Below are positions 20,045 to 30,738 of a stretch of 64,000 nucleotides of DNA, in pieces. The translations under genes and the position numbers were made by a program. Within the stretch, counting starts at the first letter, position 1, and each line of letters opens with the position of its first letter. The stretch spans positions 247,501 through 311,500 of the forward strand of contig VCJN01000123.1 of NCBI GenBank assembly GCA_006384855.1, given 5' to 3'. The DNA comes from Tetraselmis striata. Its lineage: Eukaryota; Chlorophyta; Chlorodendrophyceae; Chlorodendrales; Chlorodendraceae. The notes below the pieces were generated by a model that searched no databases, was not told the DNA's origin, and saw only the letters and a program-made list of their open reading frames with translations.

Positions 20045-21175
20045 GGAGTGCGTTGGGGGTGCGTAGAGTAGCGTGTTGGTGAGATTCGGGGTGCATCGGA
20101 CGCCGGATGCCCATCCACCCAGCGTAAAAGACGCGTACGTAATATTCACACTATATATATTCACACGCAAATGTGTGAAAACCGGACATTCCGTGCCGGA
20201 TGGGTGGGAATACGGCGTCCGATGCAGCCAAAACCCCAGGGACACGCTATTCTATGCACCGCCAATGCACTCCGCCAGCACCGCCTCATTCTCTGTCGAT
20301 TTCGAAAACGCCTTCACATTATCCACCGCTAATTGCAATTGCCACCGTGTAATGTTGTCACGATGTGCGCACACAACAACACTTACTACCGGTTCCGACG
20401 CGGATGGAGGCGAGGCTTGCGGAGTGCGTTGGGGGTGCGTAGAGTAGCGTGCTGCAAATAATTGGGGTGCATCGGACGCCGGATGCCCATCCACCCGGCG
20501 TAAAAGACGCGTAATATTCACACTTTATTAACACACAAATGTGTGAAAACCGGACATTCCGTGCCGGATGGGTGGGAATACGGTGTCCGATGCAGCCAAA
20601 ACCCCAGCACCACGCTATTCTATGCACCGCCAATGCACTCCGCCAGCACCGCCTCATTCTCTGTCGATTTCGAAAACGCCTTCACATTATCCACCGCTAA
20701 TTGCAATTGCCACCGTGTAATATGTTGTCACGATGTGCGCACACAACAACACTTACTACCGGTTCCGACGCGGATGGAGGCGAGGCTTGCGGAGTGCGTT
20801 GGGGGTGCGTAGAGTAGCGTGCTGCAAATAATTGGGGTGCATCGGACGCCGGATGCCCATCCACCCGGCGTAAAAGACGCGTAATATTCACACTTTATTA
20901 ACACACAAATGTGTAAAAACCGGACATTCCGTGCCGGATGGGTGGGAATACGGCGTCCGATGCAGCCAAAACCCCAGCACCACGCTATTCTATGCACCGC
21001 CAATGCACTCCGCCAGCACCGCCTCATTCTTTGTCGATTTCGAAAACGCCTTCACATTATCCACCGCTAATAATTGCAATTGCCACCGTGTAATGTTGTC
21101 ACGATGTGCGCACACAACAACTAACACTTACTACCGGTTCCGACGCGGATGGAGGCGAGGCTTGCGGAGTGCACT
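20045..21175. repeat. tandem array of ~370-bp fold-back units, three copies
   Basis: GGAGTGCGTTGGGGGTGCGT recurs at 20045, 20421 and 20791, with a degenerate form at 21166. That gives spacings of 376, 370 and 375. Within each unit a left arm (from GGAGTGCGTTGGG through GCATCGGACGC to CCATCCACCC) is inverted on the right (GGGTGGGAATACGGCG through CCGATGCAGCC to CCAATGCACTCC). Each unit can therefore fold into a long imperfect hairpin. No coding potential. Confidence 0.9.
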
Positions 21176-21924
21176 GGCGGTGCACAGACTAGCGGGAGAC
21201 TATATCCATTGTCGCTTATTTACAAGCACGGGCGGTGCTGCCAGACCTGATCGTCTACGGCCGATATAATATTCACACTAAATTAACATCGGTGCACACC
21301 GCCGCACACCGCCGCACACCGCCGCACACCGCTGCGCGCGCACATTCGTCGCACACATTATCCCGGATTCACTCGCCGTATCCATTACGCCGTGCTACTT
21401 CAACAATAAACATTGCGAAATTACACCGACACAATGCCGCACCGACTAGCTCTTGACAATACGTGCATATAAATAGTAGTGGCGCGCTGCTCCTCGCCTC
21501 CGATGTGTCGTTGACTGCTGCGGAAGGCGGTCGTCGACTGGGTGTTAGTTTCTCCACCTCGGCCGCCCCCCCCCCCCCCCCCCCCGCCCCCCCCCCCCCC
21601 TTCACCGCTCACAGCGCCATGGCCGACCTCGCCCCCCCGGGCAAAAGTGGGCGGCGAGCCTTGTTGTCTCGCGTGTCCGCGCCGCCGGCATCGAGGAGGA
21701 CGAGAAAGACATGAGGAAACGCGTGACAAGGTGGGCGCGCAACAAAACACTCCATCCTCCACATTAGCACGCACCCACTCGTGGCTAACTTGTGCCGCGC
21801 GCAGGTTCGTCCGGGAGCGCCGTTAAGGCCCACCTCAACGCCAAGGCTTCCACAGTGCCAGCGGCGCAACTCGTGGTGGCCGAGGAGGCCGCATCCTCAG
21901 CCGCTTAAAGGCGAAACGATTGTG
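21176..21924. other. weak plus-strand exons and poly-C runs
   Basis: Contains ACACCGCCGC repeats (21290-21330) and poly-C runs (21567-21600). A plausible plus-strand exon fragment ends EEDEKDMRKRVTR. A GT-AG pair (about 21731 to 21804) would join it to FVRERR and a stop. No family recognised. Confidence 0.3.
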
Positions 21925-22208
21925 GCTTGTTGTGGGTGTCTGGGCACAGGGGGCGTCCCGACGCGAAGGTAAGGAAGCTCATGGCGGCGTCGTCGACGGC
22001 ACAGCCTCCCGGGGTGGTGAAGACACTGACGGATGACAAGAAGCGGAAGAGGCCAGTGAAGAAACGCCGAGGTAAGAAACTGACGGTCGCGGAGTCGGAG
22101 GCGGAGTCGGAGGCGCAGGCGGAGGCGGAGGCGGAGGCGGAGGCGGAGGCAGCGAGATCGTCGAAGCGGAGGGTCCCGCGGGCACGCAAGAACAAGAACA
22201 AGCAGTAG
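21925..22208 (+). CDS. small Lys/Glu-rich open frame
   Basis: A 93-codon frame whose second half is basic (DDKKRKRPVKKRRGKK), then a Glu/Ala repeat encoded by GGCGGA units, then basic again. It has the composition of a nuclear low-complexity tail but nothing diagnostic. It could equally be a chance frame created by the GGCGGA microsatellite. Confidence 0.25.
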
Positions 22209-24292
22209 CCCCCGCCCCCTTACCCCCCCCCCCCCCCCCCCCCCCAGGCGGGAGCGGCTGGCGGCGAGGGGGGGCGGGGGGGGGCGCGGCGTGGGGCGTG
22301 GTCCGTGGGGACCACGCCCGCCCCGCCCCCGCACACCCCCCCCCCCCCCCCCCCCCCCCGCCGGGCCACATTCCCCGATGGCAGCTGTCGCGAATATTGT
22401 AATTCAATCATTCTTCGGCAAACCGCTGCCTGCCCCCGCCCTCCCCCTCACGAATATTTATGTAACGTGAGCACTCTTTGGCAAAACATGGCAGCCAAAC
22501 CGCCCATCTGATGACCTTTGATCGGACGGCTGGCAGGCCCGATCAGCAGTACTAGTACTACAAATTCCCCAGTGTTACCAAGTACGTACGGCTGCGATTT
22601 GCGCTCCCATGTACTAATAGTCGTAGTTATCCACAGGACGACTAGGGTTCGTACTAGATACCCGGTACCGGCGTAATAAATATATCGCGTACTACCCGGT
22701 ACTACACGGACAACCTTGTACCTTGTACGTCAGTGCCATGTACGCTTCACCGGGCTGGTACGACTACCAGAATGATGACAAAAAGGATTTATCGCCCGCC
22801 GGCAATAACGCCGGATGTACTCGCACGTAACTGGATGGACGTGCCGCCACCAGCAGCAGCCTTCACGGATAAATAATAGTCGCTAGTAGTAGTGCTTCGT
22901 CACCTGTATGTCACATCTGAATCTCACAGTGCATTACGAGGGGTGGACACGTGATGCCGCCCGACGACGGCAGTGTACGACCGCTGCCATCACTTGCGGC
23001 GGTCATCCCGCCGCCTCGCACGAGGGGCGGTACCGGAAACTTATAACGCATCGGAACACAGGCAGCATAAAGGACGTGTGGACGTGTGGTCGTGCCGTTC
23101 ATAGTACCGGTTTTCATGTGTGTCGCGGTCGGTTGCCGGCGACGTCGTAGAAGACCCGCCGACTCGGCAAGTCGTCCTCACGGGCCTCGTTTCGTGGAGT
23201 GTGGCAAGGCGGCTTCCGCTGTTGCACAAGCGACGGCTACCGACCACGAGCTTGGCATGCAAGTCGCATGTCCACGATGACCCCACGAAAAGCATAGGTC
23301 GCGCTAAGTGGCGGAGCTGCCCCCTGGCGGACAGCTCGTAATGTAAGAGGTGAGATGTCAGTAAGGCGGGAACTACATCGCTTCCCGCGGTAACCCGAAC
23401 CGTAGTTCGGATTCCGAATACACACGGACAATAAAAGGCGTCAAGCACAGCCGCCAACGGTGCCATGCCGCCATCCCTGCCATGCGGCCCACCCACACAA
23501 CGAGCCGGCCACCATGTCGGTCGTCGGTCAGTCCAAGAGACTGGCAAGACGCCCATGGAGCCGGGGGAGGGGGGGGGGGGCACTCGTAGTTACCGGGTTT
23601 AACCGCAATGGTGCCATTTGGGGTACCGAATCGCCCGCAAACGCGGCATGAGGCAACAGCCCGCCCGCCCGTCGCCCGCAACACGCGAGTAACTAAGGCG
23701 CCAGCTATTCTTGTGGACGGCCTCGACCCGCCGCAACAAGGACGAGGACTCGAGCGCGGCGCGTATGGGCGCTTCGTCAGCATTGCGCGTGAGCCACGGC
23801 GCTCCACCGCCGGACCGCACGCCGGGCGCGATGGCCACTCCACATATCGCTCGCCCACTACTACCCACCAAAGTCAAGCTGGAAGATAACCCGATGCACT
23901 GTATGTGGTAGCGCGTTGCTACGGCCGTGCGGCAGATGTTGGCACAGCCGGGCGCCAAGGCACATGCGTCAATCAAAGGTTGCGGGACTCGCTCTCCTTC
24001 ACTGAGCATCCCCGCGGTAAGCCTCGCTTAACACCGGTACCATGTAGCTAGGCTAGACTGTGTGATACAAGCCGGAATGACATGGGTGGGGGAGCATCTC
24101 ATCTTTGTTCGTGTGCCGGTGGCGTGGGGTGGAATAGTGTGCCGGGATGCCGCCGTCGGAGACCGGCACTACATGGCGTGTGGGTGGGTGCGGCGCGGGG
24201 GCACACAGTCACACCGTCACTTTCGTGGTTGGACGGTACATGACGCCTAACACGTAATGTTTGCGTGTCTGCATCACCTACCACCAGCCACG
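22209..24292. other. no gene recognised; right arm of the candidate element
   Basis: Poly-C runs at about 22225-22245 and 22337-22359. Bases 22896-22931 are the inverted partner of 14812-14858. Several GC-rich frames overlap on both strands (for example 23041-23583 and 23599-24009) without family resemblance. Confidence 0.4.
22896..22931 (-). repeat. subterminal inverted repeat, right
   Basis: Inverted partner of 14812-14858; 22910-22931 is a 22-base exact match. Confidence 0.8.
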
Positions 24293-24328
24293 GGCACGGG
24301 CACGGGCACGGTAAATCGCGCGGTATAG
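24293..24328 (-). repeat. terminal inverted repeat, right
   Basis: Exact reverse complement of 14016-14051 over 36 bases. Confidence 0.85.
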
Positions 24329-24997
24329 GACGTTCTATACTAGTTACGTCCTATAAATAATCATAATAGATAATCATGGCACCACATGTCGCCGACTACA
24401 TCGCATCCACCCGTAGCCTACCCACCCCTACTCTAATAGTCGCCACTACTTAAGAAATTTGTATCCGCAACGTGAGCGATCGCGCGTAGTGCGTGTTAGC
24501 TGGTTGTAATGTATGCGTACGCGGAAGCGAGCGCTGCGGGGCGTGCCTCGCGTTGCCTACACTTTTAACTCGTCCAATGATCATGTAACCAAGCCGATGA
24601 CTTTTTGGCAGGTCCCTGCATGCGATACGGCCGTACGGACACAAGTACTCGCTTGTGGCAGAGGTACAAGCGCGAGTGCCCATGAGGGATGCCGGCGTAG
24701 CTGTGTCTTCTTTTTATTCTTTTTTCTTGAAGGTGGAAAGTGAATTGTCCCATAGATCCGTGCTGCCGTCGTGCATTTAACAGCCACTTTTCCGCGCGAA
24801 CGCACCACACTAAATTGTAAATAATGATTACATGTGCTAGATGCAACATTCAAGAAATCCATACAGAAATCCAGAAGGAAATATAGCTATGGGCCACCGG
24901 AGGCGGGAACCGCCATGGCAGCTACCGACCAGGCATCGCCAGCCGTCAGCCGCCGCTCCACGCAGTAGGGACGCTCTCCCCAGCACACAATCCCGGG
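24329..24997. other. no gene recognised
   Basis: No supported gene. A short phrase, GATTACATGTGCTAG followed by GCAACATT (24826-24850), also occurs near 526-550, suggesting another dispersed repeat. Confidence 0.4.
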
Positions 24998-25290
24998 CCA
25001 CTCAAATAGCGGCACTAGGCCGAATGTGAGGTGGAGGCGCCGACAGGAACGCAGCTTCGAACAGGTCTCGCAGCAAGGAGCGGAAGGTGGGGGGGGGGGG
25101 GGGGGGGTTCAACCCATAACGGGGCGCCACGGGCGGGTAATCGACGCGGGCCTCCCAGCGCCAAATTCGCTGCCAGCTCGGTCGCATCCCCTTCCGCCGA
25201 ACGTAGAACTCCCTACCCAGCAACCACATCCCGGGACACTCCAGTAGCGGCACTAGGCCGAATGTGAGGTGGGGGCCCCGACATGACAGT
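24998..25290 (+). repeat. direct duplication flanking a ~190-bp segment
   Basis: AGCGGCACTAGGCCGAATGT occurs at about 25009 and again at about 25246, each followed by GAGGTGG and CCGACA. A poly-G run (25090-25107) lies between. Confidence 0.75.
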
Positions 25291-25624
25291 AAGGGAGAGG
25301 GTGCTCAACGTACAGCGAACGAGGTTGACCGGACCGGGAACGACAGAAGACGCTGGTGTCCAGCTCGCACTGCTCCTCCGCGGCAGGGACAGCACGGGCG
25401 GGTCCAAGGCTACCAAGGTGCTACCCGCTACCCGTGCACGAGCCCCGCCCCCATCCCCATCCGGGGGTGGAGGCGGATGGAGGGCTCGCAATTCCGAGGG
25501 CCGAGGACGGTCGTCGGGTCTACCCAGGCAGCGGGTGGGTGGGGGGAGGAGAAATTGTAAATAATGGCTAATAATGGGTGTGCGATACCGCTGGCCGTGT
25601 GGTATCCGTGCTGATATGTTGCTT

Positions 25625-26190
25625 TTTATTACATAAGGGCTTTCACAAATGCGCACTACAAACAGAACTAACAGCAACTGTGAAAGGTTGCCAGTAAAAG
25701 AGAGACATAAGCCTGAAACCAAGGTCGAGCAGGAGGCCAGGGAGCCAAGAACCAAGGAGGAGCCAAGGGAACCACGAACTCGCTTAGCTGCCAGGAACCA
25801 AAGGGACCCCCGCCCCGGGCGGGGTAGGCTATCAGCCGCGGCGAGGACGCTTGCAGCCAATGACCCGGGTCATAGCAACACATGCCGAGGAGCGACGCGA
25901 CGCAGGCGCATGAGCACCATCACGTGCCGCACGCGCGGCCGCAACCCCGCCAAGAACGTTGTCTGCATGTGCCATGTTGATGAGCAAGGAAAAACGGCGG
26001 CGCCACGCAAACAAGAGCTGGCCGATTTTTTGGCCATTGTGCGTGTGGCTAGCTTTCGCGAGCTCCACCAAGAAAGCCTCGGCGTGCGGGGCCAGCGAGC
26101 CAAACTCGGAAACGGCGAAAGGAACAAAACGAAGTATGCCGTGCTGATATGATGGCAGGATTTAGAATCTTTAAACCAACAAATTCGAGT
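25625..26190 (-). pseudogene. LINE (non-LTR retrotransposon) 3' end: RT tail and 3' UTR
   Basis: The minus strand reads ILRFVPFAVSEFGSLAPHAE, then FLVELAKASHTHNGQKIGQL and NMAHADNVLGGVAAARAAR, ending with a stop at 25832. This is the pattern I associate with the extreme C terminus of plant and algal LINE reverse transcriptases (a VPF...FG motif, then an Ala/Arg-rich tail). The following 3' UTR (25830-25630) contains a segment that recurs alone at 54727-54835, as expected for 5'-truncated copies. It ends near ATGTAATAAAAAGC. The catalytic RT domain is absent, so the insertion was truncated. The plus-strand frame 25649-26152 overlaps and is treated as a shadow. Confidence 0.55.
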
Positions 26191-27480
26191 GCCCCTTCTT
26201 TGGTTTGCCAATAATTGTGAAGTGTGATATACGTACGGGTACGAACATGTATCCCTATACGAGTACGGAACTGCATTATGTACTACACGAGTCAAAAGTA
26301 ATGAAAGGGTATATTTTAATCCGTGCGCATGCTGCACGCCACATGTCGCCAAAACGATTGCTGCCCTGTGACCTGGAGGACGAAGGCTACATGGAGGCAG
26401 ACGCCTAGGGCCTCTGCGCCCTCCTGCCAGTAAAAAAACATATGCCTCGTGGCACGCATATTACCACCTAGGGCCTTGGCCCAATCACAACTAAACATAG
26501 CACAACCACCACTCCGACCCGCGAGTAGGCTCGAGACGGCATCCCACCGTTGGCGGAGACCCATGTACGGAGCGCATGGCAGGGCGGGACGCTTTCGCTG
26601 CCTCAGTCCACATGCGCTTCCTCTTCGGGACAAATCCCTCCGTTGATGGGGAATGGACGGCAACACGGTGCACATGCTAGCTAGGTGGCTACTCCCACGT
26701 AGTGGCACGTAGTGGGCCAACACCCAGGGGATGCATGGGTCTCTATGAAGAACTAGGCGCGGCGCGGTAGACGGGGAGGCCGCAAAGTCGGAGATAGTAG
26801 ACACGAGGGGCAGCTCAAGGTTGCAATGCATGGAGGGGGGGCAGGAAACAAGAAGGGATGGCCGGTAGTTTGAGTTGTGTTCTCCTATCGCGATAAGAGA
26901 TGGCATGCCCTTAGAACAACTCACGGTCCGGGCGGCGGACAGCAGTGGATTAGTACGTTGTAAGAAATTTCATTTCTTGCCGTACTGGCGACCGCCTTCC
27001 CGCTAGGCGCGCCCCTTTGGGTTGTCGTCGCCTTCCAGATTCCCGCTTGACTCGATTCCCCATTCCAGATTCCCCATGTCATGCTGCTGCTCCCGGCATT
27101 GCCCATGGGTAGTCGGCAAACCACACGTTCCTCGATGTGAAAGGTTCTAACTAGTAGTTTATATGTGGTTTCTCTCAATGTACAGGATAGCCCCGGTGCG
27201 GATCCCGTAGCGCGCGTGAACGCGCGCGTGTTTACGGGGCCCGGTCAGGGCCACCAGCACCTGCCTCCACGGCATCCGACGGGTCCACTTTCCTTGTGGC
27301 ACCTCCATTGAGCGCATCACAGCCCGCCGCCCATCCCCCTTCTTTGTGGGCTTGCTTTGTTTGCATGCTAGCAAAGTATGAGGCTCGCAGTTTGGCGAAA
27401 CTCTTACAACGCTTGTCACTTTGGCTCATGCCCCATAGTATGTACGCAAGAAAGGGTTGCTTGGGAAGGGTGGGTTACGT
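26191..27480. other. no gene recognised
   Basis: The longest frame is on the minus strand (26924-26316) and shows no family features. Confidence 0.4.
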
Positions 27481-27725
27481 TAGCTAGAAGCTGGCGCAAA
27501 GTCAGAAGGTGGAGACACTGCCGCGTCGCGGGGCGTCATATATGGGTGAGGGATAAACGTGTGCACCCGGTTGTAGCGTACTAGCCGCGTATGGCGGATT
27601 TTGTAACGTCGGGTAACACCCGTCGCACTTAGCCCCGTGCAATTCAAACATCTATAATTCTCAACATGACCATTTGCAACGCAAGGGGCTCGCAATTTTG
27701 CCATAATGTCGCCACTTGGCGTGGC
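27481..27725 (+). repeat. isolated DIRS terminal repeat
   Basis: CTAGAAGCTGGCGCAAAGTC through AGGTGGAGACACTGCCGCG to CAACATGACCATTTG matches the terminal repeats at 44281-44460 closely and at 2799-3005 more distantly. No DIRS coding sequence adjoins on either side, so it is a solo repeat or the end of a deleted element. Confidence 0.75.
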
Positions 27726-27769
27726 AGCATGGCTGGCTGACCGCCCCAGGGGATCATGGTACAGGGTGC

Positions 27770-27865
27770 AATATCGAGTCAAAATGGGCACATTTACGGA
27801 CTCGAAAATGTGCCCCCCACGTGATCGCTTAGACTCGGATATGTACCCACTTTTTGGGTGCATTT
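27770..27865 (+). repeat. palindromic repeat shared with 36530-36612
   Basis: TCAAAATGGGCACATTTACG continues to AAATGTGCCCCCC. GGGCACATTT and AAATGTGCCC form a 10-base stem around a 10-base loop. An inverted relative is at 36555-36612 and partial ones are at 34735-34760 and 35330-35360. Confidence 0.8.
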
Positions 27866-28174
27866 CAGCTGCAATGTAATACTATACGAGAGTACTAACA
27901 ATGACAATTCGCCGTGTCCTCTTCGCGCCCTCTGCTGCGTAAAGTACTACCCGCCTCACCTAGGTGGTGGGGCTACTTCGCGCCATTTTGCGAGCCACGG
28001 TGGCCCACACTGTGAAGGATTTCACTCCTCGCTGATCGAAGCTCCAATAAGAGACCTGCTGCAGCGCCGCCGTTTTGGGAGCCATCTCCGCCGGACCCCG
28101 CTGGCAGTGGTTGAGATGCGGGCTTGGAGGACCCGCCAGCCTGACGCGGCGCCGCTACGACCCTGTAGTAGCGG

Positions 28175-28441
28175 TCATCGACTAAGACGCCGGGGGGGGG
28201 GGGGGGGGGGGGTTAGAGACCCGGCTCGGCAGGGCAAGCAGGTGTTGGTGGACTCTAGTAAGCGTTGCTTCTTGATGTGTTGAATGCCGCGCCGCATCTC
28301 GTTGTCGTTGCGCCAGTCGCGCACGATGCGAATCGAGTAGCCACAGTGTTTTACAGTCTTGCTCTGGCACTCCCCGAAGAGGGCAGAATCCACGGCAGCG
28401 TACCACCAATCTACGGAAAAGTCCGGCGCAACAGCCTGCAA
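28175..28441 (-). pseudogene. fragment of an unidentified coding sequence next to the satellite
   Basis: The minus strand reads FSVDWWYAAVDSALFGECQS, then KHCGYSIRIVRDWRND, with protein-like composition. It runs directly out of the first satellite unit (ASWNHVLQAVAP), so the ~300-bp satellite seems to derive from an exon of this gene. I do not recognise the family. A poly-G run (28191-28212) cuts it on the left. Confidence 0.35.
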
Positions 28442-29844
28442 GACATGGTTCCACGACGCACGGGAGTCGGGTGTGGAACAGCGTCTCGTCGTTGGGAGCG
28501 ACAGTACACGGGTTTTTACGCGAGATGCGGGCGTTCACCTGCCCCCGCTGCCGAGATGCGGTACCCCCACCGTCACGGTTGACTCTCTCCACCCTATGCA
28601 TCTCTTGCTCGTCAGTCTTGCCAGCGGTGGCCTCAGCCACAGCTGGCAAGACTGGCGCGAGGATGTACTTGTCGTCCCCAATGTGGGCCTCCGGGTTCCA
28701 GTGCCGCATCTCTCTCGGCGCAACCGTCTGTAAGACATGGTTCCACGACGCACAGAAGTCGGGTTTGGAAAAGCGCCTCGTCGTTACAAGAGCTAGGAGC
28801 GATAGTACACGGGTTTTTACGCGAGAGATGCGGGCGTTCACCTGCCCCCGCTGCCGAGATGCGGGTAATCCCACCCTCACGGTAAAGTCTTTTCCACCCT
28901 ATGCATCTCTTGCTCGTCAGTCATGCCAGCGGTGGCCTCAGCCACCGCTGGCAAGACTGACGCGAGGATATACTTGTCGTTCCCAATGTGGGCCGCCGGG
29001 TTCCAGTGCCGCATCTCTCTCGGCGCAACCGCCTGTAAGACATGGTTCCACGACGCACAGCAGTCGGGTTTGGAAAAACGTATCGTCGTTACAAGAGCTA
29101 GGAGCGACAGTACACGGGTTTTTACGCGAGATGCGGGCGTTCACCTGCCCCCGCTGCCGAGATGCGGTACCCCCACCGTCACGGTTGAATTTCTCCCCCC
29201 TATGCATCTCTTGCTCGTCAGTCTTGCCAGCGGTGGCCTCAGCCACAGCTGGCAAGACTGACGCGAGGATCTACCTGTCGTCCCCAATGTTGGCCTCCGG
29301 GTTCCAGTGCCGCATCTCTCTCTCTGTGTAAGACATGGTTCCACGACGCACAGAAGTCGGGTTTGGAAAAGCGCCTCGTCGTTACAAGAGCTAGGAGCGA
29401 CAGTACACGGGTTTTTACGCGAGAGATGCGGGCGTTCACCTGCCCCCGCTGCCGAGATGTGGGTAATCCCACCCCTCACACTTAACTATCTTCACCCTCT
29501 GCATGTCTTGCTCGTCAATGTTGTCAGCGGTGGCCTCAGCCACCGCTGGCAAGACTGACGCGAGGATGTACTTGTCGTCCTCAATGTGGGCCTCCGGGTT
29601 TCATTACCGCATCTCTCTCGGCGCAACCGCCTGTAAGACATGATTCCACGACGCACGGGAGTCGGGTATGAAAAAGAGCCTTGTCGTTACAAGAGCTAGG
29701 AGCGACAGTACACGGGGTTTTTACGCGAGAGATGCGGGCGTTCATCTGCCCCCGCTGCCGAGATGCGGGCAATGCCAGCCCTCATTGTAAATTCTCTCCA
29801 CCCTTTGCATCTCTTGCTCGTCAGTCTTGCTAGCAGTGGCCTCA
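28441..29844 (+). repeat. ~300-bp tandem repeat, five units
   Basis: AGACATGGTTCCACGACGCA starts units at 28441, 28733, 29038, 29331 and 29636, giving spacings of 292, 305, 293 and 305. Each unit contains an almost perfect hairpin, TGCCAGCGGTGGC and GCCACCGCTGGCA around CTCA (for example 28923-28952). Read on the minus strand, the units encode variants of SWNHVLQ, MRHWNPEAHIGDDKYILA and VLPAVAEATAGKTDEQEM. These look like a once-coding exon amplified in tandem. Confidence 0.9.
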
Positions 29845-30738
29845 GCCAGTGATGAAGGTATAGGGTGCGCTCATCGTAGAGATGCTGCCATATACCCCCG
29901 CAAAGTGCTATCCAGTGATGTAGGTAAGGTGCGCGTATTGTGCAGGTGCTTCCATGTATCCCCAAAAAGTGCTGTCCAGTGATGTTGGTTGGGTGCACTT
30001 TTTGTGCAGGTGCTGCCATATATCCCCGCATAGTCCTATCCAATGATGTGGGTAGGGTGCGCTTATTGTGCAGGTGCTGCCATGTATCCCCGCATAGTCC
30101 TATCCAATGATGTGGGTAGGGTGCGCTTCATTGTGACGGTGCTGCCATATAGCCCCGCATAGTGCTATCCAATCATGTAGGTAGGGTGCGCTTATTGTGC
30201 AGGTGCTGCCATGTATCCCCGAATAGTGCTATCCAATGACGTAGGTAGGGTGCGCTTATCGTGCAGGTGCTGCCATGTATCCCCGAATAGTGCTATCCAA
30301 TGACGTAGGTAGGGTGCGCTTATCGTGCAGGTGCTGCCATGTATCCCCGAATAGTGCTATCCAATGACGTAGGTAGGGTGCGCTTATCGTGCAGGTGCTG
30401 CCATGTATCCCCGAATAGTGCTGTCCAATGATGTAGGCAGAGTGCGCTTATTGTGCCGGTGCTGCCATACAGCCCCGCATAGTGTTGTCCAGTGATGTAG
30501 GTAGGGTGCGCTTATCGCGCAGGTGCTGCCATGTATCCCCGAATAGTGCTATCCAATCACGTAGGTAGGGTGCGCTTATCGTGCAGGTGCTGCCATGTAT
30601 CCCCAAATAGTGCTGTCCAGTGATGTAGGTAGGGTGCGCTTATCGTGCAGGTGCTGCCATGTATCCCCAAATAGTGCTGTCCAGTGATGTAGGTAGGGTG
30701 CGCTTATCGTGCAGGTGCTGCCATGTATCCCCGCATAG
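29845..30738 (+). repeat. 64-bp tandem repeat, ~14 units
   Basis: The unit contains GTGCTATCCAATGACGTAGG, TAGGGTGCGCTTATCGTGCA and GGTGCTGCCATGTATCCCCG. Successive copies of GTGCTATCC are 64 bases apart (for example 30226 and 30290). The first units are more diverged. The array passes without a gap into the 30-bp satellite. Confidence 0.95.

Larger units (their letters stand above)
14016..24328. mobile_element. candidate ~10.3-kb transposon bounded by 36-bp inverted repeats
   Basis: Bases 14016-14051 and 24293-24328 are exact inverted copies, 36 of 36. Each begins CTATACCGCGCGATTTACC and runs into CGTGCC tandem units. No target duplication is evident outside them. Inside are a second inverted pair (14812-14833 with 22910-22931) and plus-strand frames with a BED-like finger, a Tudor/chromo-like domain and a tnp2-like ORF. 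There is also a minus-strand Cys-rich ORF, a 30-bp satellite and a fold-back satellite. Transposase-like pieces inside perfect terminal inverted repeats suggest one large element, possibly with later insertions. Alternatively two small elements sharing ends, in opposite orientation, happen to lie 10 kb apart. Confidence 0.5.

Noticed and set aside
25649..26152. 167-codon plus-strand ORF
   Set aside because: Overlaps the LINE RT tail and its repeated 3' UTR on the minus strand, which explain the sequence better.
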